Assembly: GCA_037176705.1 (NCBI GenBank)
Contig: CM073887.1
Location: forward strand, 60,163,001 to 60,227,000
Direction: 5' to 3'
Origin: Molossus alvarezi
Lineage: Eukaryota > Chordata > Mammalia > Chiroptera > Molossidae
Length of the DNA stretch: 64,000 nucleotides
Positions 56,897 through 64,000 of the stretch are shown in pieces. Made by a program: the position numbers and the translations under genes. Each line of letters begins with the position of its first letter. The first letter of the stretch is position 1. The notes under the pieces were generated by a model that ran no database searches, was not told where the DNA came from, and worked only from the letters and a program-made list of their open reading frames with translations.

Positions 56897-57829
56897 GTGA
56901 GAGCCGCTCCCGGATCCCCGCCCCGGCCCCGCGTCCCCCATCCCTGGCCCGGCGTACCCCCGGGTCCCGAGCTCCCCTGCTAATCCCGCGCGCCCTCCTT
57001 TCTTCCCTTCTCCCGGCGCCTCTCGCTTCCCGCGCTCCCGCCTGCCCGCCACCGCAGCTGCTGTCCACCCCCCAACCCTCCTCAACCAGCCCTGGCGCCC
57101 CCAGCCTCCGCTGCTCCCGATCGCGGACCCACAAACGCCCACCACTCCCACCCCACCCCCTGCCTGGGGTTGGTGAGACCCCTGCCTCCCCGCCCTCCTC
57201 CTTCCCGGGCCTGGGACTGAAGAGGGAGCGCCGCAGCCGGGTTGGGTTGGGAGGGGCCGTCCTAGCGGGAAATGGGGGTGGGGGTGGGGGGATGTGGCCG
57301 AGGGCTTGTGCGACCCCGGAGTGGGTTAAGGGCACCAAGCAGCCATCCGGCTCCGGCCGGCGCCGGGATCCGGAGGGGGCGGGGGGACCCGCGGCTCCAC
57401 CTAGGAGCGGGAAGTGAGAGTGGAAAGAGCTTCTATTGTCTGGGGTTGGACTGGGGTCGGGGAAGGTTGCGTCGCACTCTCGCCTCTTCTGAGGCTTCCC
57501 GGCTCCCGCCGAACTTCCCAGCTGTTCCCAGAGGCGCGGTGGCGACGTGTCTGCTTCTGGCAATGGGCGGAAGTTCAGCCCTGAGCAGTCGGCTTTTCGC
57601 TCCCCAGCTGGTTCCTGCTGGAACCAGGGCTGCGGAGGGGACCTTGCCTTCCTCCAGAGGGCCCTCGGAATGTTAGCAAGGGGCGATCGGTCTGTTACCT
57701 CTGCTGCGTGTCGCGGGGCCTAAGGCAGATAAGGGGGCTGAATAAGGAGAGGGGGTTTTCGCCCTCTCCATCCTCTGACTGTCCCTCGGGATGGGACAGA
57801 CTGTGGCAACCCCTGGGGCTGGTGAGAGA

Positions 57830-58030
57830 TCTGGATTCTAATTCCATCTCCTACCACTAGGTACTTAACCCGTAGGAGAGAGTCGTCGTCCCCCTCCTCC
57901 CCCCGCCGCCTATAAAATAGGGGTGATAATAATGACAACTTCCTAGGGTAGTTGGGATGGTCCCAGGAGTAAAACTTCCCTGCGTGCATCTGGCACATGG
58001 TAGGTGCTCCATTCCTGTTTTTTCCTCCTC
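57830..58030 (+). repeat. MIR SINE
   Basis: GATCTGGATTCTAATTCCAT, TATAAAATAGGGGTGATAAT and CATCTGGCACATGGTAGGTG. Confidence 0.75.
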
Positions 58031-58815
58031 TCCCTCTATCCCCAGAAGAGCTCACAGTCTAATAGGGGTAAGGGGGACAGAGGTTCAGTTATGGGAGCAT
58101 GGCAGGGAAGAGGCCATCCAGTGGAGCTTCAAAATGGAGATTGAGCAGGAAATTCTGTCCCAGAATTTTCTGGGACAGGACACCTGGTTGTGGAAAGACT
58201 CAAAGGCAAAAAAGTTGGGGGAGAGGGTGGAAGCCAAGGGACCCTGAAAGCTGGAATGTTGTGACTCAGGGTGGGGACTCCAGAAGTGGAGAAGATGCCC
58301 GGGAAGGTTGAATTGCCATAAGTATCGAGCCCCAGACTGCTTTAGGGTTGGCCCGAGTTGCAGCCTTTAATCCTGTAAGCCTACAACAGTAGCTGGTTTG
58401 GCTTCTTTCGCACACGGAACCAGCGTAATCCTCCCTCTGATCTCATCCCAAATCCTTTCACTGGAGGACAATTACTTCTGCTTAAAAATGGCCCTCAGCC
58501 GAGAGCCAAGACAGGAGTGGGACGTCCATTTGGGAGGAGAGATGTTTTTGGAAAGTTGCAGACATCTTATAAAGTTCACTTTTCAAAGCACACTTGGTCA
58601 GGAGGGGGAAAGCCTGAAGAAGTTTCCTGGGCAAAGGAATGGGGCCCCAGAGCGGGGGGAAAAAACTCTTTCTTAGTTGCGTGTAGAGAAAGCCAAGAGC
58701 CGGCGTGTGGCAGACTTCTGGGGCTGACTCCAACAGCTGGTTTCATTTAGATTATTGTGTGATTAACCGACATCTTCCTGTTCCTTGGCCACATGTATCT
58801 AGCAATCCTCTTTTA
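58031..58815. other. TPM4 intron, no feature recognised
   Basis: Intronic sequence without repeats or genes I can name. Confidence 0.4.
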
Positions 58816-58825
58816 CCTTATAAGG
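58816..58825 (+). promoter_or_regulatory. Palindromic CArG box in the TPM4 intron
   Basis: CCTTATAAGG, a perfect palindromic match to CC(A/T)6GG, 2 kb downstream of exon 1b and 2 kb before exon 3. It is a candidate SRF-bound intronic enhancer. Confidence 0.5.
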
Positions 58826-59208
58826 GAAATCCTTTGTAGAGTGTAGAAGCTTTGATTGCAGGAAGGGGTGGAGCCCCAAATGACTAGCAGTGACTAGCAG
58901 TTTTTCAAAAATACATATATATGTATGCATCCATACAGATGAATGCATCTCAGAAACCTTTAGATTCTAGATAGTTGAAAATGTGCCCAAAGCCTGGTTG
59001 TCAGGATTCAGAATCCCCAATATAAGGAGCCACTCACTTTTTTCTTAAAGACAACTCCTAAATCAAGCACCCCTGTATGATTTTAAAAATCAATTCCTTA
59101 ACTGCTAACAGGTATAGGATTTCTTGTTGGGGTAACGAAAGTGTTCTGGAATTAGATAGTGATGTTAATGGCACAATTTTGTGAATGTACTTAAAAAACA
59201 GTGGGGGA

Positions 59209-59388
59209 GCCCGGCCAGTAGAGCTCCGTGGTTGAGCGTCCACCCATGCACCAAGAGAGGTCCCCACCAGTTCGATTCCAGGTCAGGGCACATGCCCAGG
59301 TGGTGGGCTCAATCCCCAGTGGGGGGCTCTCTCATAGATGTTTCTATCTCTCCCTCTCTCTCTAAAATCAATAAAGGAAAGAAAAAAA
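59209..59388 (+). mobile_element. Ves-type SINE in TPM4 intron
   Basis: The head is GCCCGGCCAGTAGAGCTCCG and the tail CTAAAATCAATAAAGGAAAG. Target duplication AAAAAACAGTGGGGGA (59193-59208 and 59389-59404). Confidence 0.92.
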
Positions 59389-59899
59389 AAAAAACAGTGG
59401 GGGATGGGATTCAATTTGTGCTAAGTTGCTAAAGGAGTTAAGATTCATGTAATTTAAGAAGGATAAAAGGCACTCATTGGAAGGAGTGGGTGACATTTCT
59501 TAAAAGAGTTCATCAGTGGTTTTTAATGGATTCGCAGAGGAAGCTGCCATCAGAAACACCTGTGGGAGCTTCCCCTCCATCTGCTGCTAGAACTTGGGCG
59601 CTGAGAAAAGTTGCCTGATTCTTTGTGTTTTGCAGCAGCTCTGGCCTAATTCCATTACTCCATAGTTTTGCTGTTCGAAAGGAGCAAGGAAGGGAGTGGT
59701 TTCTCACTCATTTTTACATCCTACCTCAACTCAGATTTACTTTTCTTGATATGAAGATGCCAGTGTGGCTTTACCCGGACCTTCATGTATTCTTTTGGTT
59801 GAGCCCCGTTTTCTCCTACTCTCAATATCCCTTCCTGAGTATGGCTGGCCTAGATGCCCACACAGGACTTCGAGGTTCAGGGTGCAGGTTCAGCAAGGA

Positions 59900-60040
59900 A
59901 AGAGCCCTGGACTAGAGCACAAAAGGCCATTCCTTACCAGTTCTGTTGCACTGACCAGAACTACTTCACTTCACTGGGCCTCTCTGTTTTCCTGTCTGTA
60001 AAATGGGTGAGATATGGGAGGATTAAATGAGGTGAAATCA
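59900..60040 (+). repeat. MIR SINE 3' part
   Basis: TTCACTGGGCCTCTCTGTTT, CTGTAAAATGGGTGAG and GAGGATTAAATGAGG. Confidence 0.7.
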
Positions 60041-60995
<955 letters not shown>

Positions 60996-62874
60996 TAAGG
61001 ATGCTTTGAACCTGGTGGCTTCTGGGAAATAGATCTGAATGGGTGGCTGACCTCATAGAACTGGGGTGAGAGTAAGAGCAATCACATGACATGAACATGC
61101 GCACATACATACAGTGTGTGACAGTGTCTTGAAAACCTTCACACTGTGTATAGAGGTGTTTGTCATTGTGATGACGGAAAAACTCCCATCAGGCAGAGGA
61201 AAGGGGAAATAAAAAGGCAGATAAAACTGCAAGTATTACTGCAATGGTGATCAGTTTGCAGAATTTGAAAACCACTGTGTATCTCATCCAAGTTCTCAAG
61301 ACATCAATTTCCAAGGTGATGTGAGAAGGGGGCAGGTAAAAACTTGGAACAGGCCATGCGTAGATGATTGTTAACAATGCTGTTGGGCAGGCTTTGGGCT
61401 ACTGGACGGCTACACAACATGTCAGGGACATGCACAAACTTGCAACTGACTGCTTCTCACCTCTGTGGCATGAGCACCGCATTTGGCCTCCAGCAGGGTG
61501 CTCCATCTTCTGGAGCATGACAGTTTTCTGGCACAATTACCTCGGATTGTGATTCACAGAAGCAGCCATCTCTGTGTGGTGTAAATGTGTTCCTTGGGTG
61601 GCAACGGTGTGGGTGAGGCCGGTGGTCATTGCATGTCTACCACACGATCCTACCAGAATGACTCCAAAGGAGTCATTCCTGATTGTGCTGCTGTGACCAT
61701 AAACCAGAGATTAAGGACCAACTGGGGAATCTTGAAGATCAACTCTGGGAGTTGCCCAAGCAGGACATTTCTCCCCATGCAGAGGAATACCCATGCTGAG
61801 GGTAGAGACCCCAGGGCAGACTCTGCTTCAGTCACTTAGAGTTGGTGAGGAGGCAGCCATGGAGGTGTGAAGGATCCTGTCTCAAGGTGCTCATGGCTGG
61901 GTCTGGGGCTTGGGTTAGCTGCTTCCGTGTGCACCGTCAAGCCAGCCTGGCTGGATGTCTCATTTTCAAGATGTCCGCAGGGCAAACCCAGAAAGCCTGG
62001 GATTGCTCCTCACTTCTGTCATGTCACCAGAAGCCTTTGGTGACACTGGTGTTGGAAACTGATGTTTTTTGGTAAAGGGCGTTTTATATTTAGGAGCTGG
62101 AGAATCTAGGTTCAGGTCCTGATGCTACTTGCTACGTGGCCTAGGGCAGGTCACTTTGATCTCTTCAGGACTGCAGAGGGCTTTCCAAGCTTGCTCACAT
62201 GCTGATCTTGAGGCCTCTACAGGTGTGCAGGGTGTTGTGACAGCTGTGAATGGTAGTGTCAGCCCAAGTGGAAGTATTTATTAGACAGCAGAAGTATGTG
62301 CTCCTCTGCTCTGGGTGGGCACTATACACATTGCTACGTTACCCTAGGTCAGCCTCTTTGGAGGTGCTGATCTTACCTGGATCACTCCAAGCAGTGTGGG
62401 CCGTGTCAGCTTATTTCACGGTCAGCCAACTGAATTATGGGAGACTTCCAGCTGTCCTTAGGAGGTATCCACTGCAGGCTCTCCTCGCCCCACATCTTGT
62501 TGGTACCCGGGTCTTACCTTGGCTTACCACTGCAATCCATTCATCATTCTGGTTTCCACTCACTCATGGCTTTGAAACCTTCAAGTGCCCAGCCTATGGT
62601 CCCACCACCCTGGCCTTCTGCTGTGTTTTGACGTTTCTCTGGAGCTTTTATGTGCAGCTTGCTCACTGAAGAATACCTTTCCCCTCCTCATTCACTTGTG
62701 GACTCTCTTCTGGAAAGCCTTCTGTGATATCCACACCCCCACCCCACCCCTACTGCAGCAGAATCCATCTTTCCTGTAGCCAAGCTGGCCCAGACCTCTA
62801 ATCACATTATAGTAACAGTTGGAGTACAGGTGCACCCTGATGCCAGTTAGAGGTGATTTAGGATAGGGACACAG

Positions 62875-63090
62875 CCCAGCCAGTGTGGCTCAGTGGTTGA
62901 ACATCAACCCATGCACTGAGAGGGCCCTAGTTCGATTCCCAGTGGGCGCACATGCCTGGGTTGTAGGTTCGAGTCCCAGTAGGGGGAGTGTGGGAGGTGG
63001 CCAATCAGTGTTTCTCTTTCATTGATGTTTCCATCTATCCCTCCCTCTCCCTTTTTTCTCTAAAAATCAAATAAAAACTTGAAAAAAAAA
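62875..63090 (+). mobile_element. Ves-type SINE in TPM4 intron
   Basis: The head is CCCAGCCAGTGTGGCTCAGT and the tail CTAAAAATCAAATAAAAACT. The flanks share ..GG.AACACAG/GGACACAG imperfectly. Confidence 0.88.
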
Positions 63091-63094
63091 ATAG

Positions 63095-63300
63095 AATGGA
63101 AACACAGACTCCGAGTCAGACCACTAGGTTTGAGTCCGAGCTCTGCACTTGGTAGCTATATAACCTTGAGCAAATTACTTTGCCTTTCTGTGCCTTGGTT
63201 TCTTCTGTGAAATGGGGACAATGTACCTGCTACATCATGGGGCAGTTTTGAAGTTTAAGGCACTTAGAGCAGTGCCCAGCATTCCGTAAAGGTGAAAGGT
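63095..63300 (+). repeat. MIR SINE
   Basis: GGTTTGAGTCCGAGCTCTGC, TTACTTTGCCTTTCTGTGCC and GCACTTAGAGCAGTGCCCAG. Confidence 0.8.
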
Positions 63301-63372
63301 GCATGTGAGCAGCTCTACAATTTTCTCTTTGGAGTCTGGTTTTTAGCAGATGTCTGAGAAGCGCTTAGATGA

Positions 63373-64000
<628 letters not shown>

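Larger units (their letters stand above)
56360..57700 (+). promoter_or_regulatory. TPM4: CpG island covering the internal TPM4 promoter
   Basis: High GC with frequent CG pairs from just after exon 2 to about 57.7 kb, unlike all other DNA in the window. It contains exon 1b. Long ORFs on both strands (up to 262 codons) are expected in such GC-rich DNA and are not supported as genes. Confidence 0.85.

Noticed and set aside
56546..57563. Long ORFs on both strands in the CpG island
   Set aside because: GC-rich DNA has few stop codons. The real coding content is exon 1b only, fixed by protein match and splice sites.
62250..62669. 139-codon ORF with hydrophobic stretches in TPM4 intron 3
   Set aside because: No family motif, no start context, and it lies between repeat fragments inside an intron.

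Overview
This is nuclear DNA of a placental mammal, almost certainly a bat. About twenty copies of one tRNA-derived SINE have the head GCCCTGGCC..TTTGGCTCAGCGG, a CT-rich middle and a tail of the form TGGAAAAATGTCCTCGGGTGAGGAT. This is the Ves family known from bats. They lie among young LINE-1 copies and older MIR, L2, L1M, MLT1 and hAT relics. Coding density is very low, exons have GT-AG borders, and one CpG island is present. Nothing prokaryotic is present.

Layout. 1-8.4 kb: repeats and gene-free DNA, starting with an L1 3' end carrying a Ves copy. 8.5-9.5 kb: one intact single-exon olfactory receptor (OR), closest to OR2Z1 as I recall it. 9.5-20 kb: repeats, including a solo LTR (about 11.0-11.36 kb), a 3' endogenous-retrovirus transcript copied into the genome by the L1 machinery (12.03-13.18 kb), and a truncated L1 (14.1-16.0 kb). 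20.2-27.7 kb: a long L1 with an extended 5'UTR, interrupted by two Ves copies. 27.7-33.4 kb: Ves copies and old L1 fragments. 33.48-40.30 kb: a three-level nest (truncated L1, then Ves, then a full-length almost-open L1). 43.0-43.9 kb: an OR pseudogene. 44-50 kb: MIR/L2-rich DNA. 50.3-64 kb: the 5' half of tropomyosin 4 (TPM4), + strand, running off the window.

TPM4 is the only clear multi-exon gene. Exon 1a (50418-50531) joins exon 2 (56234-56359) for the long form. Exon 1b (56765-56896), in a CpG island inside the gene, starts the short cytoplasmic form. Both forms join the shared exons 3 (60861-60994) and 4 (63444-63561). All reading phases agree. A CArG box (SRF site) lies about 230 bp before the first ATG, and a palindromic one lies in the intron before exon 3.

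I found no new multi-gene system. The most unusual objects are the retroposed retroviral transcript, which pairs a betaretrovirus-like integrase end with a gammaretrovirus-like envelope end, the nested L1/Ves/L1 insertion with readable target duplications, two L1 5'UTR architectures in one window, and a 56-bp alternating purine/pyrimidine tract next to a hAT relic hit twice by Ves.
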